64,000 nt of DNA. Source: Mesorhizobium terrae. GTDB taxonomy: Bacteria > Pseudomonadota > Alphaproteobacteria > Rhizobiales > Rhizobiaceae. The notes below the pieces were generated by a model that saw only the letters and a program-made list of their open reading frames with translations, did no database searches and had not been told where the DNA came from. The stretch spans positions 1,922,001-1,986,000 of the forward strand of contig NZ_CP044218.1 in NCBI RefSeq assembly GCF_008727715.1, in the 5' to 3' direction. Numbering within the stretch: position 1 is the first letter of the stretch; each line of letters begins with the position of its first letter. Shown here piece after piece: positions 1 to 7,360 of this stretch. Position numbers and translations under genes: made by a program.

Positions 1-235
1 TGGCGTCGTCCCGGACATCCTCGTCATGGACGTTGCCGGTCATGGGAAGCCGCACGGCCCGGGCCAGCAGTTCGGCCTCAACACACACTGCCCAGAAGCG
101 CTCGGTGGCCATGGCCAGTGCGAACACGGTCGCGGCGGGCGCTGCTATCGCGTTGCGTGCCGGATTGGCGATGATGCGCCCGGCCGCGTCGATCACATCG
201 ACCTCGGCGGCAGCTTCGAGCAGGGTCTTGCTCAT
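1..235 (-). CDS. Partial phage early protein (N-terminal 78 residues)
   Basis: This frame opens at an ATG at 235 and runs off the left edge without a stop. Its ATG overlaps the stop of the preceding gene in an ATGA junction, so it is probably translationally coupled. The visible part starts MSKTLLEAAAEVDVIDAAGR and is Ala-rich and likely helical, with no motif I recognise. Its position downstream of the MuB-like gene corresponds to the semi-essential early region of Mu-like phages. Function unknown. Confidence 0.6.
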   Translation of the reverse strand, partial: MSKTLLEAAAEVDVIDAAGRIIANPARNAIAAPAATVFALAMATERFWAVCVEAELLARAVRLPMTGNVHDEDVRDDA

Positions 236-555
236 GCCGCGCCGCCTTTCGGACGGCCGTCCGAAAACGGCCGCGGAGCCACCGGAAAAAGCCGGACATT
301 GCTGCCGGGCCGCTGCAATTCGGCAAGGATGTTGTCGGTCTCGGCGAGACGATCCCGCGCGGCGTCCTCATTCCACCGTTTCTTGGAGACCTCATTTTCG
401 AGGGTGCGAGCTTGAGCACGCAGTTGGTCGATACAGACTTGCAGGAGCCGGGCGTCCTCGGGTGAGAGAACACGCGCTTCGTGGGTGTAGTCGTCGAATT
501 GGTGCAGCAACTGGTGCAACCCATCCGACAATTCGAGCGACAGGGTCTGTCCCAT
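232..555 (-). CDS. Hypothetical phage early protein, coiled-coil
   Basis: A 107-residue protein starting MGQTLSLEL. In-frame ATGs lie at 555, 561 and further upstream; 555 is chosen because GGGAGG sits seven bases before it. The 561 codon overlaps the MuB stop but leaves only one base of spacing. The middle part (about residues 35-80, with a QLRAQARTLENEV stretch) is charged and heptad-like, suggesting a coiled coil. It lies directly after the MuB-like ATPase in the early operon. No family is recognised, so the role is unknown. Confidence 0.7.
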   Translation of the reverse strand: MGQTLSLELSDGLHQLLHQFDDYTHEARVLSPEDARLLQVCIDQLRAQARTLENEVSKKRWNEDAARDRLAETDNILAELQRPGSNVRLFPVAPRPFSDGRPKGGAA

Positions 556-557
556 GG

Positions 558-1574
558 TCATTCCTCCCACTGACGGTTTTGATAGGCGGCCTGGATGTGC
601 TTGAGGGCGAGATCAGCCTGTTCGCCCGCAGCGAGCAGGTGAGCGATGCGCAGGGTCTTGTCGATTTGACCGAGGTGGCCTGGCTTGCGACCGATACCGG
701 TAAGCAATGTGCGTTGGTCGGTGTCCTGGATGCACCATGCGTCGATGATCATGGCGATGTCTTCGGGGTAGGGCTGCATCTTGTAGAGCCGTTTGCCAAA
801 ACGCCGCTTGATCTGGGTGTAATCCGGCCCGCTCGAACGGTCCTTGAAACGCCCGTAAATGCTGGTGTTGCCGGTCAAGGCGATGCCGCAGCCATATTCG
901 TCAAGGAAGTAGCGCAGCTGGTCGATCGCGCGGTCTTCCAGGTTCTGGGCCTCGTCAACGATCAGGAGCGTTTGTCGGCCGTTGCGCTGCAGGCGCGCGC
1001 CAATGGCGCTGTCCAGCTTGGCAGGGTTGTTTTCCATGACGCTGAGTGCACGACCGAGTTCGACCAGCATGGCAAAGCAGGTCTTAGTCTGCGGTCGCAT
1101 AGTGACGCGGAACGCGTGCGGCCTTGTCGCCGCATATTGCTTACAGGCGTGCGACTTCCCCATGCCAGCGGCCTGGGTGATGATGACCATATCGGGCGCG
1201 ATCTGCGCCAGTTCGAGCGCGGCGAAAATCTCGGCCGCTGTTTTCGTCATGACAAAACCGGGGCCGGCAGGGATGGCGCGTTCGATCGTTGCCGCGCTGG
1301 CCGCGCTTTCCAGCCACTGCGCCATGGTCAGGTTGGTGCGGTCGAGGCGACCGACATATTTGCCGGAGTACCATTGTGAAAACGTGCCGTCGGGCATGCC
1401 TGCGCGGCGAGCCACCTCGGCCTTGGACAGGCCAGAGCGTTGCGCCAGTTCGCGCGTGCTGTGGGTGAGTTCGCGCCAGCGGTTGAGGTCCGCTGGGGTG
1501 CGGCCCTCGCGGCCCTCCGAAACGTCGGGCTCTTGTGCGGGCGGCTGCCAGATTGAGTTCGTATCGATGTTCAT
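558..1574 (-). CDS. MuB-like AAA+ transposition ATPase
   Basis: This 338-residue protein is the likely target-selection ATPase of the phage. MuB-family proteins bind DNA with ATP, deliver target DNA to MuA and confer target immunity. Residues 44-75 form a helix-turn-helix (LSKAEVARRAGMPDGTFSQW), as in the MuB N-terminus. An AAA core follows, with a Walker A at 133-141 (TQAAGMGKS), a Walker B at 203-210 (LLIVDEAQ) and a sensor-like TGN at 234-236. It follows the transposase gene after about 65 bp and has a GAGG ribosome site nine bases before its ATG. The C-terminal part is probably helical, as in MuB. Identification is firm at family level. Confidence 0.9.
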   Translation of the reverse strand: MNIDTNSIWQPPAQEPDVSEGREGRTPADLNRWRELTHSTRELAQRSGLSKAEVARRAGMPDGTFSQWYSGKYVGRLDRTNLTMAQWLESAASAATIERAIPAGPGFVMTKTAAEIFAALELAQIAPDMVIITQAAGMGKSHACKQYAATRPHAFRVTMRPQTKTCFAMLVELGRALSVMENNPAKLDSAIGARLQRNGRQTLLIVDEAQNLEDRAIDQLRYFLDEYGCGIALTGNTSIYGRFKDRSSGPDYTQIKRRFGKRLYKMQPYPEDIAMIIDAWCIQDTDQRTLLTGIGRKPGHLGQIDKTLRIAHLLAAGEQADLALKHIQAAYQNRQWEE

Positions 1575-1641
1575 GTATCAAGTCCTCGTGCAATTGGCCC
1601 TTTGGGCCGGACATGGCCGGGTTCATCCCGGCCTTCTTTTT

Positions 1642-3606
1642 TCAGCCGTCCTCGGCACTTCTCGGCGTGAAAGGGATGATCTCGGCGTCGCCCTGGCGCT
1701 GATTGCGCAGCAGAGCGAGGCCAGCGGCGAAACTCTCTTCGAAATCGTCGGCAGGGATCGGCGCGGGCGCCGCGCCGCCATTGGCGATAGCGAGCCGCTT
1801 AATCGCGGGCTTGGTGGGTTCGGGTTTCGAGGCGGGCTGTTCGCTGCCATAGAGGCGCGCCAGCTCGGCAGCCGTCATCTTCTGGTGCAGGCGAGCCTGT
1901 TCGCGGAGCGTGCGCTGGTAGGCGCCACGGTCGCGGGCATGAGTGCGCGCGGCGTCGACATCGTCGAAACCGGTGGCCGCGATACAGGCTGCAGTGCAGA
2001 TCAACCGGTCATCGAGCGTGTAGACCTTGATGTTGTCCTGCAGGCGGTCGGGGTCGAAACGAACGATGACCTTCTGGCCAGCATGGGCGTTCAGTTCGAC
2101 GGACCAGTACCGATTTTCATAGAAGTGGATTTCTCCCGAGCCTCGCTGGGCGGTGACTTTTTCGGCGGCGAGCAGCCAAAGGTAACGCTGCGCCTCGGTT
2201 GGCCAACGCACGATGGATGCCGGTTCGGCTAGGCTGGCCTTGAAGGTCTCCAGGAACGAGCGCCCCGAGCAGGCTGCGGACTGGCGACCGGAGCGGGTAT
2301 TGTGCTCTTCGATCTCGCGCGCGACGTGGCCGCGAAACTCGTCGATGGGGATAGCGGCATTGCCGTAATTCTCGGGCTTCGCCTCTGGGCTGTTACCGGT
2401 ATAGGCACCTGCGCAGAACGGGTGCTTGGCGATGTTGTCGGCGAGATCGCGCCAGGCGCGTTCGATCGGTTTCGACTGACCGCTATAAGGTTTTGTCCAC
2501 ATCGGCTGGATGCCGAGCGAAACGAGGATGCCCTGCGGGTCCTCGTCGCGGATGGTGAACCGGTAGCGGTTCGGAATGCGACCGGAAATCCACTTCGAGG
2601 CGAAGGCGCGCCCGTTGTCGAGCCAGATTTTTTCGGGGATGCCGTGGCGTTCCACCATGTCGCCGATGACGAGGCGGACGGTTTCCTTGTTCTCGGTTTC
2701 CGAGATGCGCCAGGCGAGGATCGTTCCAGAGTAGAGGTCCTGCAGGCCGAGTAACTGGACGCGGGTGATGCGGCCGTCGTGCAGGCGCACGAACACGTCG
2801 AGCTTGTGGCCGTCCATGTTGACGGCCTGCATGGCATGGAAGTGGGTGCGGATACGGGTTTGGGCCGGATAGAGGGTCTTGGCCTTGTCCTTCCCTTCGC
2901 GCGCCAGGGCGATGACACCGGCCGGTATCTCGGCCTCCACACGGCGACGCAGCGCCCGTTCCGAGGGGATCGGCAACCATCCTTGTTTCGATGCCGCTTT
3001 GCGGACACGCCGGTAGCAGGAGGAGAACGTGGGCTTCTCCGCCCGGAGCCAGTCGGATGTCAGCGCTTCCCACACTTCCTCGCGGCAGTCGCTGAAACTG
3101 GCAGTTGCTTGATAGCTTGGCGCTAGCACGGCCAGCCAGTCGGCGCGCGCGACACCCTTCACCAGCTTTTGCCAGTTGTAGATCGACGCGGGCGATGTCC
3201 CGTTCATGGCTGCGGCCTGGAGCACGGCGTTGGTCGCGCCAACACCGGTCGCGGCCAGCTGCTCGACCGCATGGAGGCAGGCGAGACGGCGGCGGCATTC
3301 TGCTTTCTGTTTGTCCGAGATTGCTTCGAAGCGCGCCCAAACCCCGGCCGAAGTGTCGTCAACGGTCGGCGCCAGGTCGGGCGCGTTGCCCGCGCGGGAC
3401 AAGAGCGCAAGTCGTGCCTGCGCGCCCGGCGGCAAGGCCGACAGATGGTACTCCCATCCGCCGCCCTTGCCACCGGCTCGGCGCGCCCTGGCCGGGTCCG
3501 CACGCCAGTTGCTGGCGACAGCCAGGGCATTGAGATTACGAACCGTGCCGGGCAGCTCGGGCGAACGTGCCTCGACGATCTCGGCCAAAGAGAACCACTC
3601 CTTCAC
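1642..3606 (-). CDS. MuA-like DDE transposase
   Basis: This 654-residue transposase would cut and join the phage ends during integration and replicative transposition. The N-terminal 65 residues resemble the Mu-type DNA-binding domain (MKEWFSLAEIVE...). The catalytic RNase H-fold core contains MDGH with D265, the motif WLDNGRAFASKW with D330, and KPIERAWRDL with E382, matching the spacing and context of the Mu DDE triad. A beta-barrel and basic C-terminus follow. The start is GTG at 3606, overlapping the stop of the upstream gene, with GGAGG upstream. Length is close to MuA (663), so the gene appears intact. Confidence 0.95.
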   Translation of the reverse strand: MKEWFSLAEIVEARSPELPGTVRNLNALAVASNWRADPARARRAGGKGGGWEYHLSALPPGAQARLALLSRAGNAPDLAPTVDDTSAGVWARFEAISDKQKAECRRRLACLHAVEQLAATGVGATNAVLQAAAMNGTSPASIYNWQKLVKGVARADWLAVLAPSYQATASFSDCREEVWEALTSDWLRAEKPTFSSCYRRVRKAASKQGWLPIPSERALRRRVEAEIPAGVIALAREGKDKAKTLYPAQTRIRTHFHAMQAVNMDGHKLDVFVRLHDGRITRVQLLGLQDLYSGTILAWRISETENKETVRLVIGDMVERHGIPEKIWLDNGRAFASKWISGRIPNRYRFTIRDEDPQGILVSLGIQPMWTKPYSGQSKPIERAWRDLADNIAKHPFCAGAYTGNSPEAKPENYGNAAIPIDEFRGHVAREIEEHNTRSGRQSAACSGRSFLETFKASLAEPASIVRWPTEAQRYLWLLAAEKVTAQRGSGEIHFYENRYWSVELNAHAGQKVIVRFDPDRLQDNIKVYTLDDRLICTAACIAATGFDDVDAARTHARDRGAYQRTLREQARLHQKMTAAELARLYGSEQPASKPEPTKPAIKRLAIANGGAAPAPIPADDFEESFAAGLALLRNQRQGDAEIIPFTPRSAEDG

Positions 3607-4070
3607 GCGCGGTCCCTCCGAAGGATGTGGACCGGCTTGGCCTTGAGTTCTTTCAGCTTGTCATCGAGGGCCGCGCGTTCTTGCTGGACACGGGCTATCT
3701 CGGCGAGGCGTGCCTCATCGCCGATCAGCATGGTCAAGCCATCGTCGGCCACCACGAGATCCCACAACCATGTCGCGCGGGTCGCCCGAACGAAGGCTTT
3801 GAAGCGGACGAGGCTGATATCGTGGGTTTCGTTGCTCTCGGCGGTGTAGGCGTTGAGCGTCGCCAGCGAGAAACTGTCTTGGCCAAGCGCCGTGGCGATC
3901 CGCATGGCGACTTCCGGGCGTTCGTGAGCGCAGTCTTTCAATGCCCGGCTCATGCCGCGCTTGAGCTTGCCGCGAAAACCGGTGAGGTCGATGCTCTGGT
4001 CGGCTACGCGGCTGGGATAGACCGGGCTGAAGAAGAGGTCGCCCTGGTCGGGGCTGGCTTTACGCGGCAT
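3603..4070 (-). CDS. Hypothetical phage protein upstream of the transposase
   Basis: A 155-residue protein beginning MPRKASPDQGDLFF. The second in-frame ATG (4070) is preferred because GGAG lies seven bases upstream; the first, at 4076, leaves almost no spacing. The middle (SRALKDCAHERPEVAMRIA) is helical, and residues 120-150 (ARLAEIARVQQERAALDDKLKELK) look like a coiled coil. The gene ends inside the MuA start and is therefore probably co-translated with it. I recognise no characterised family and make no functional claim beyond an early phage gene. Confidence 0.75.
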   Translation of the reverse strand: MPRKASPDQGDLFFSPVYPSRVADQSIDLTGFRGKLKRGMSRALKDCAHERPEVAMRIATALGQDSFSLATLNAYTAESNETHDISLVRFKAFVRATRATWLWDLVVADDGLTMLIGDEARLAEIARVQQERAALDDKLKELKAKPVHILRRDRA

Positions 4071-4299
4071 TCGCATTCTCCAGGCTGCGGGCGGCGCTGC
4101 GGATGTGAGCGTCGATCTGTTCCCGCAGGTGTTGCTTGATGTCGGGATCGTCGGCGCGCTGGCAGGCGAACTGCAGCGCGAAAATCTGGTTGGTGGCGCG
4201 GTATGGGAGGCGGAAATGGCAGTCAGCGCAGAAGACGGCTTGCGGACCCTTCGGCACCGGATTGATGCAATTCCTGGTCGGGCAAACCTTCGTGCTCAC
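4060..4299 (-). CDS. Small zinc-ribbon-like phage protein
   Basis: A 79-residue protein with a GTG start at 4299, preceded by AAAGGTGA. An ATG at 4359 in the same frame would overlap the ParB-like gene by about 50 bp and is less likely. The cysteines CPTRNC and FCADC form a Cys4 zinc-binding pattern in the first 30 residues; the remainder (IFALQFACQRADDPDIKQHL...) is helical. It sits between the ParB-like gene and the pre-transposase gene. It may bind DNA or protein through the zinc ribbon, but its function is unknown. Confidence 0.7.
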   Translation of the reverse strand: MSTKVCPTRNCINPVPKGPQAVFCADCHFRLPYRATNQIFALQFACQRADDPDIKQHLREQIDAHIRSAARSLENANAA

Positions 4300-4306
4300 G
4301 GCTAGG

Positions 4307-5167
4307 TCACCTTTCGGATTTTGTGGTCGGGAGAGGATTGGCGAACGCCCAAGCGGCATCGTCGGGCCACCGGGAGATCAATTCCTGGAAGGCCTTGCGG
4401 CGGTCGGTCGGACTGAGCTGGCTGAAATTGGCGGTGACGGTGCCTTTGCGCTTTTGGCCAGGAGACAGGTCGGCCTTGGCCTTGGCGTTCGGATCGGTCA
4501 GGTGCAACGCCCGGCCAATGTCGGGCTGATCGGCATAGGCAAGAGCAACCTTGCGTTGGCGATCCGGCTCTAGGCCGGCCAGCTGTTCAAGGACGCGTTG
4601 ATTGTCCGCCTCGGGCTTGTCACGAAGCACGTCGAGCAATTCCGGCCGCAGCTTGGAGCCAATGAACTGCGCGCGCTCGATGGCACGTCGCGACAACCCG
4701 AGATCGTCAAGAGCTTGCGCGAAGAAGTGACCTTGAGCCGTTTCGGCCAATTCCGCCAAGTTGGCGGAATTGGAAAACTGAGGGTTCCCACGAGCGAGCT
4801 TGCCGTGTTCTTCCTCCCACAGCCTGCGGTATTCAATCACATGCAGGGCGCGGTCCAGCTTAGACAGCTCGTCGCGGAACAGGTTCTCCTCAATCTCGAT
4901 GCGTCGTGCGCCAGCCTTGTCGAGCTTGCGCACCAAGGCATCGACCTCGGTGAGGCCGTGGAGTTCGTGTCCGCGATACCTCGTCGCGCCCGCAGCGAGG
5001 GTGTATGGGCGTTCGCCGTTGGGCGTGCGGTACACGTTAACGGGGTGGATAAGTTCGCCCGAGACAACGGATTGGCCAATGAGAAAGGCCTTGTTGTCGT
5101 CAACCTTGCGGAGGCGGTCGGCGGGCACGAAGATGTCGGAGAGCGGAAGTCGTTTGAACTCAACCAC
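4307..5167 (-). CDS. ParB-like nuclease/partition domain protein
   Basis: This 286-residue protein starts at a GTG at 5167, with CGGAGGG seven bases upstream. Residues 1-100 show a ParB/Srx-type fold: LPLSDIFVPADRLRKV, then AGATRYRGHELHG, the equivalent of the ParB box II GERRYRA, then EIEENLFRDELSKLDRA, the equivalent of ENLQRxxLSP. A helical middle (FAQALDDLGLSRRAIERA) resembles the ParB HTH region. No ParA is visible nearby, so a plasmid-style partition role is unlikely. ParB-domain proteins occur in some alphaproteobacterial Mu-like phages, possibly as DNA-binding or nuclease accessory factors. Family assignment is good; its role is inferred. Confidence 0.85.
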   Translation of the reverse strand: MVEFKRLPLSDIFVPADRLRKVDDNKAFLIGQSVVSGELIHPVNVYRTPNGERPYTLAAGATRYRGHELHGLTEVDALVRKLDKAGARRIEIEENLFRDELSKLDRALHVIEYRRLWEEEHGKLARGNPQFSNSANLAELAETAQGHFFAQALDDLGLSRRAIERAQFIGSKLRPELLDVLRDKPEADNQRVLEQLAGLEPDRQRKVALAYADQPDIGRALHLTDPNAKAKADLSPGQKRKGTVTANFSQLSPTDRRKAFQELISRWPDDAAWAFANPLPTTKSER

Positions 5168-5570
5168 GGCGCCCTCCGACTGATGCGTATTCGGAGGGAA
5201 GGACGCCTGTCTCGGTCTCGGTCGCCTGGATGTCGTCGAGAAGCGTTCGGGCTTGGTGCTCGACGAAAGCCACGAAGGCCGAGGTGAGATAGCTGTCCTG
5301 ACAAGCGTCCTCCACCTGGTACACGCCGTGGAGGACCGATGACCGGTCGCGGGCGAACAGTTTCGCGACCTTGTTGAGGCCCGCGCCGAACCGACGGTGC
5401 ATGACGTACATCGCCACCTGGCGCATCCAGGCGGTGACCTGCGGGCCGCGATAGCTGTTCTTGTCGAACAGCATGGCCTCGGATGCCGTTGGCACGATCG
5501 ACGCGACGACATTGCGCACGACACGGTGCACGATCTGGGGCCGGTCGATGATGAAGGGGACCGCGTTCAT
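5160..5570 (-). CDS. DnaA domain IV-like DNA-binding protein
   Basis: A 136-residue protein. Residues 45-88 resemble the helix-turn-helix of DnaA domain IV: VTAWMRQVAMYVMHRRFGAG, then LNKVAKLFARDRSSVLHGV. The FARDRSSVLHG stretch matches the DnaA signature (typically GRDHTTVLHA). There is no AAA+ domain, so it is not a replication initiator by itself; it may bind DnaA-box-like sites or act as a regulator. Its ATG overlaps the preceding stop, and its end overlaps the ParB-like start by 8 bp. A stand-alone DnaA-like HTH in the early operon of a transposable phage is unusual. Confidence 0.8.
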   Translation of the reverse strand: MNAVPFIIDRPQIVHRVVRNVVASIVPTASEAMLFDKNSYRGPQVTAWMRQVAMYVMHRRFGAGLNKVAKLFARDRSSVLHGVYQVEDACQDSYLTSAFVAFVEHQARTLLDDIQATETETGVLPSEYASVGGRRG

Positions 5571-5881
5571 CGCACCGCCCCCACAAGGTGATAGCCGACG
5601 CCGCGCACATTCGCGATGTCGACGCCGAGCGGTTTGACCTTCAGGCGGATATCGTGAACCAAGCGACGAATGGTCGTGCCGTGAAGGTTGACGGCCGCCT
5701 GCAACTCGCCAACGGAGTGGATGCTGGGTGCATCGTCGTGGAGGATTTCGACCAGGGCAAACTCGGACGGGCGTAGCCGGGCATGGCCGCATGGCGTGGT
5801 AATAGTCCCCGACCGCCGTTCGAAGACGAGGCGAGATACACCAGCAAGGCCACGGCCGCAGGTGGGACAACAGGCATTCAT
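5567..5881 (-). CDS. Winged-helix (OmpR-type) phage regulator
   Basis: A 104-residue protein beginning MNACCPTCGRG. The C-terminal 70 residues look like an OmpR/PhoB-type winged helix: LRPSEFALVEIL, then SVGELQAAVN, then TIRRLVHDIRLKVKPLGVDI, ending in the wing VRGVGYHL. There is no receiver domain, so it is not a two-component regulator. Cysteines at 4, 5, 8 and 32 may form a small zinc site. Its start overlaps the stop of the membrane mini-protein in an ATGA junction. It probably acts as a DNA-binding early regulator of the prophage; its target is unknown. Confidence 0.8.
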   Translation of the reverse strand: MNACCPTCGRGLAGVSRLVFERRSGTITTPCGHARLRPSEFALVEILHDDAPSIHSVGELQAAVNLHGTTIRRLVHDIRLKVKPLGVDIANVRGVGYHLVGAVR

Positions 5882-6039
5882 TGAAAAACTCCAAGCCATG
5901 CGAGGCCGATCAGAACGAAACCAGCGAGCAACAGCGCGGTCAGAACCGAGCCGAGCAGGAAGCCCGGATCGTCTGAGAGGTGCGGTTGAAAGGGGGTGGC
6001 GCGCTGTTGATTTGAGGACAGCGATTTGACGTCGAACAT
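5878..6039 (-). CDS. Small single-helix membrane protein
   Basis: A 53-residue protein starting MFDVKSLSSNQQRATPF. The last 27 residues (FLLGSVLTALLLAGFVLIGL...) form one strongly hydrophobic segment, so it should sit in the inner membrane with a short N-terminal tail. It begins two bases after the Ner-like gene and overlaps the winged-helix start. Small membrane proteins in early phage operons sometimes act in superinfection exclusion or lysis control, but nothing here points to either. A longer in-frame start at 6150 would overlap the Ner-like gene and is rejected. Confidence 0.65.
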   Translation of the reverse strand: MFDVKSLSSNQQRATPFQPHLSDDPGFLLGSVLTALLLAGFVLIGLAWLGVFQ

Positions 6040-6041
6040 GT

Positions 6042-6332
6042 CTAAGCCGCCTTGTCGTTTCGACGTTGCCAGCGCGGCTGGGGGCGGAGATAGTTTTTGG
6101 GAGGTTGAGGCGATAGCCGCTGGCCGCTGGCGTCGTAGCGCTCGGGCCACAGTTCATGCGGTTCACAAGCGAGAGCAGCAGCTATCGCCACCTCGCCAAG
6201 CGAGTTCGGCTCCCAGAGAGTTCGGGAAGCCGTACCGAGTGGGAGCTTGTGCCGGCGGTCGACGTCAAGCAGGACGTAACCGGCTGTAAAGAGATCGGCT
6301 TTGATCTTGGCCGAGCGTGCAATCGGGTCCAT
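6042..6332 (-). CDS. ner: Ner/Nlp-like helix-turn-helix regulator
   Basis: A 96-residue DNA-binding protein, first gene of the leftward early operon. The C-terminal half HELWPERYDASGQRL closely matches the end of the Mu Ner domain (EVIWPSRYQAGE), and SLGEVAIAAALACEP corresponds to its helix-turn-helix. In Mu, Ner represses both the early and the repressor promoters during lytic growth. The position here, divergent from the repressor across about 100 bp containing repeats, is exactly that of ner. The start is ATG 6332 with CCGGAG upstream. Confidence 0.85.
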   Translation of the reverse strand: MDPIARSAKIKADLFTAGYVLLDVDRRHKLPLGTASRTLWEPNSLGEVAIAAALACEPHELWPERYDASGQRLSPQPPKNYLRPQPRWQRRNDKAA

Positions 6333-6348
6333 AGTGGCTCCGGTGTTG

Positions 6349-6376
6349 AAAGGGAGGCCCTGACCGGCCTCCCTTT
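6349..6376. promoter_or_regulatory. Perfect hairpin in the leader of the early operon
   Basis: AAAGGGAGGCC and GGCCTCCCTTT form a perfect 11-bp stem around a 6-base loop. It lies 17-44 bases upstream of the Ner-like ATG and inside the divergent control region. No convincing T-tract follows on either strand, so it could be an operator, an attenuator or a leader hairpin; the sequence alone does not decide. Confidence 0.6.
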
Positions 6377-6410
6377 CTTCGAGGTTTGTTTTCGTTAGCT
6401 AGCGGAGAAT

Positions 6411-6464
6411 GTCCAAAAAATTGGACGTTGTAAAGTGTGATTACGCAAAAAGCTCCAAAAAATT
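6411..6464. promoter_or_regulatory. Probable phage operator repeats
   Basis: GTCCAA-AAAA-TTGGAC at 6411-6426 is an inverted repeat. Its left arm and spacer recur as TCCAAAAAATT at 6454-6464, 42 bp away, which is four helical turns. The two copies flank the repressor start codon at 6437, which suits autoregulation by the S24 repressor or binding by Ner. A weaker inverted match (TTTTTGGAGC) lies at 6666-6675 inside the repressor gene. Confidence 0.55.
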
Positions 6465-7252
6465 CTACCCCCGAGAATGATGGTGATGCGCCAGCTGAGG
6501 CGATGGCGAGAGCTCGTGGCGAACTCCCCGATATCGAGAGGCAACTTGCTGAAAAGATTGAGATGCTTGCGGAGTATGCGGGCGGCCGAAAGGTGGCGGC
6601 TAAGGCGATGGGCGTCTCCGTAACGACCCTGGACAATTACCGGTCAGGAGCAACGCAGCCCAGATTTTTGGAGCTTTTGAAACTTGCAGCTGCGGCAAAT
6701 CACAACGTGGAGTACCTGCTCGCAGGCACCGGCTTTTGGACCCTCCTTTCACCGCAGAACGATGAGGAAGAGAGATCTGACCTACCGGCGACGCAACTCA
6801 GCGAACGGATGATCCAGATGCCGCGCTATGATGTGCGCGCATCGGCAGGGGCCGGCGCGCTGGTGGTCTCCGAAGATGTCAGCGAGTACTTCTCGGTCGG
6901 AAGGAACTGGCTTAGCAGAAATCTCCCACCTTGGGCGCCGCCGAATGCCGTCGTCGGAGTTTTGGAAGGCGCCGGCGATTCAATGGAGCCCACCATTCGC
7001 GATGGCGACCTGGTAATGGTCGTACAGAACGTGGACTGGCGTGTCGTCGAGCGCGGCGGTATCTTCGTCTTCTCCCTTGACCATGATCGTTTGCTGTTGA
7101 AACGCCTGCAGGTGCTGAACAACGGCGACCTGCGCATCATTTCGGACAACAAAGCATACGAACCGGACCTGGTGCCGTTCGGCGACATCGAGCATCGTGT
7201 GCGGGTGCACGGCCAGGTGTTTTTCGCTGGCGGCAAGCCGAGGAGCTACTAG
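6437..7252 (+). CDS. S24-family phage repressor (CI/LexA-like)
   Basis: A 271-residue repressor with a GTG start. Residues 45-75 form an XRE-like HTH (GGRKVAAKAMGVSVTTLDNYRSG). The C-terminal half is an S24 peptidase domain with the catalytic serine at 182 in GDSMEPTIRDGDLV and the lysine at 222 in LLLKRL. An Ala-Gly-rich stretch at 135-141 (ASAGAGA) is the expected self-cleavage region. It would hold the prophage silent by blocking the divergent early operon and be inactivated by RecA-stimulated cleavage, linking induction to DNA damage. Mu's own repressor lacks this domain, so control here is more lambda-like. Both catalytic residues are present. Confidence 0.92.
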   Translation: MITQKAPKNSTPENDGDAPAEAMARARGELPDIERQLAEKIEMLAEYAGGRKVAAKAMGVSVTTLDNYRSGATQPRFLELLKLAAAANHNVEYLLAGTGFWTLLSPQNDEEERSDLPATQLSERMIQMPRYDVRASAGAGALVVSEDVSEYFSVGRNWLSRNLPPWAPPNAVVGVLEGAGDSMEPTIRDGDLVMVVQNVDWRVVERGGIFVFSLDHDRLLLKRLQVLNNGDLRIISDNKAYEPDLVPFGDIEHRVRVHGQVFFAGGKPRSY

Positions 7253-7277
7253 CCAGAAGAGACCGCCTGTTAATCAA

Positions 7278-7297
7278 GCGAGGAACATTTTCCTCGC
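7278..7297. terminator. Perfect palindrome after the repressor gene
   Basis: GCGAGGAA-CATT-TTCCTCGC is a perfect 8-bp stem with a 4-base loop, 26 bp after the repressor stop. Outer bases CAAGC and GCTTG extend the pairing with a bulge. No T-run follows, so it may be a weak terminator or a protein-binding site. Confidence 0.45.
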
Positions 7298-7322
7298 CTG
7301 CTTGACTCCTGACAGATCGCAA

Positions 7323-7337
7323 GAACAAAATAGGAAC
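7323..7337 (+). promoter_or_regulatory. Putative LexA (SOS) box, GAAC-N7-GAAC
   Basis: GAAC AAAATAG GAAC fits the direct-repeat LexA box of alphaproteobacteria (GTTC-N7-GTTC read on the other strand). It ends 23 bases before the start of the 7361 gene. An exact match of eight fixed bases is expected about once or twice by chance in a window this size, so the support comes from its position in front of a prophage gene pair. Confidence 0.5.
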
Positions 7338-7360
7338 ATTCTTGGGCTGGAGGTGTTTCT

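Noticed and set aside
33..1379. A 448-codon open frame on the plus strand in the prophage
   Set aside because: It runs opposite the MuB-like ATPase and the downstream early gene; the minus-strand genes have overlapping start/stop junctions and known motifs.
4307..5167. ParB-like gene as part of a plasmid partition system
   Set aside because: No ParA-type ATPase or parS-like repeats are visible, and the gene lies inside a phage early operon.
5641..5877. Alternative frame in the winged-helix gene (starting MPVVPP)
   Set aside because: The frame from 5881 has the winged-helix motifs and ATGA junctions at both ends; the alternative has neither.
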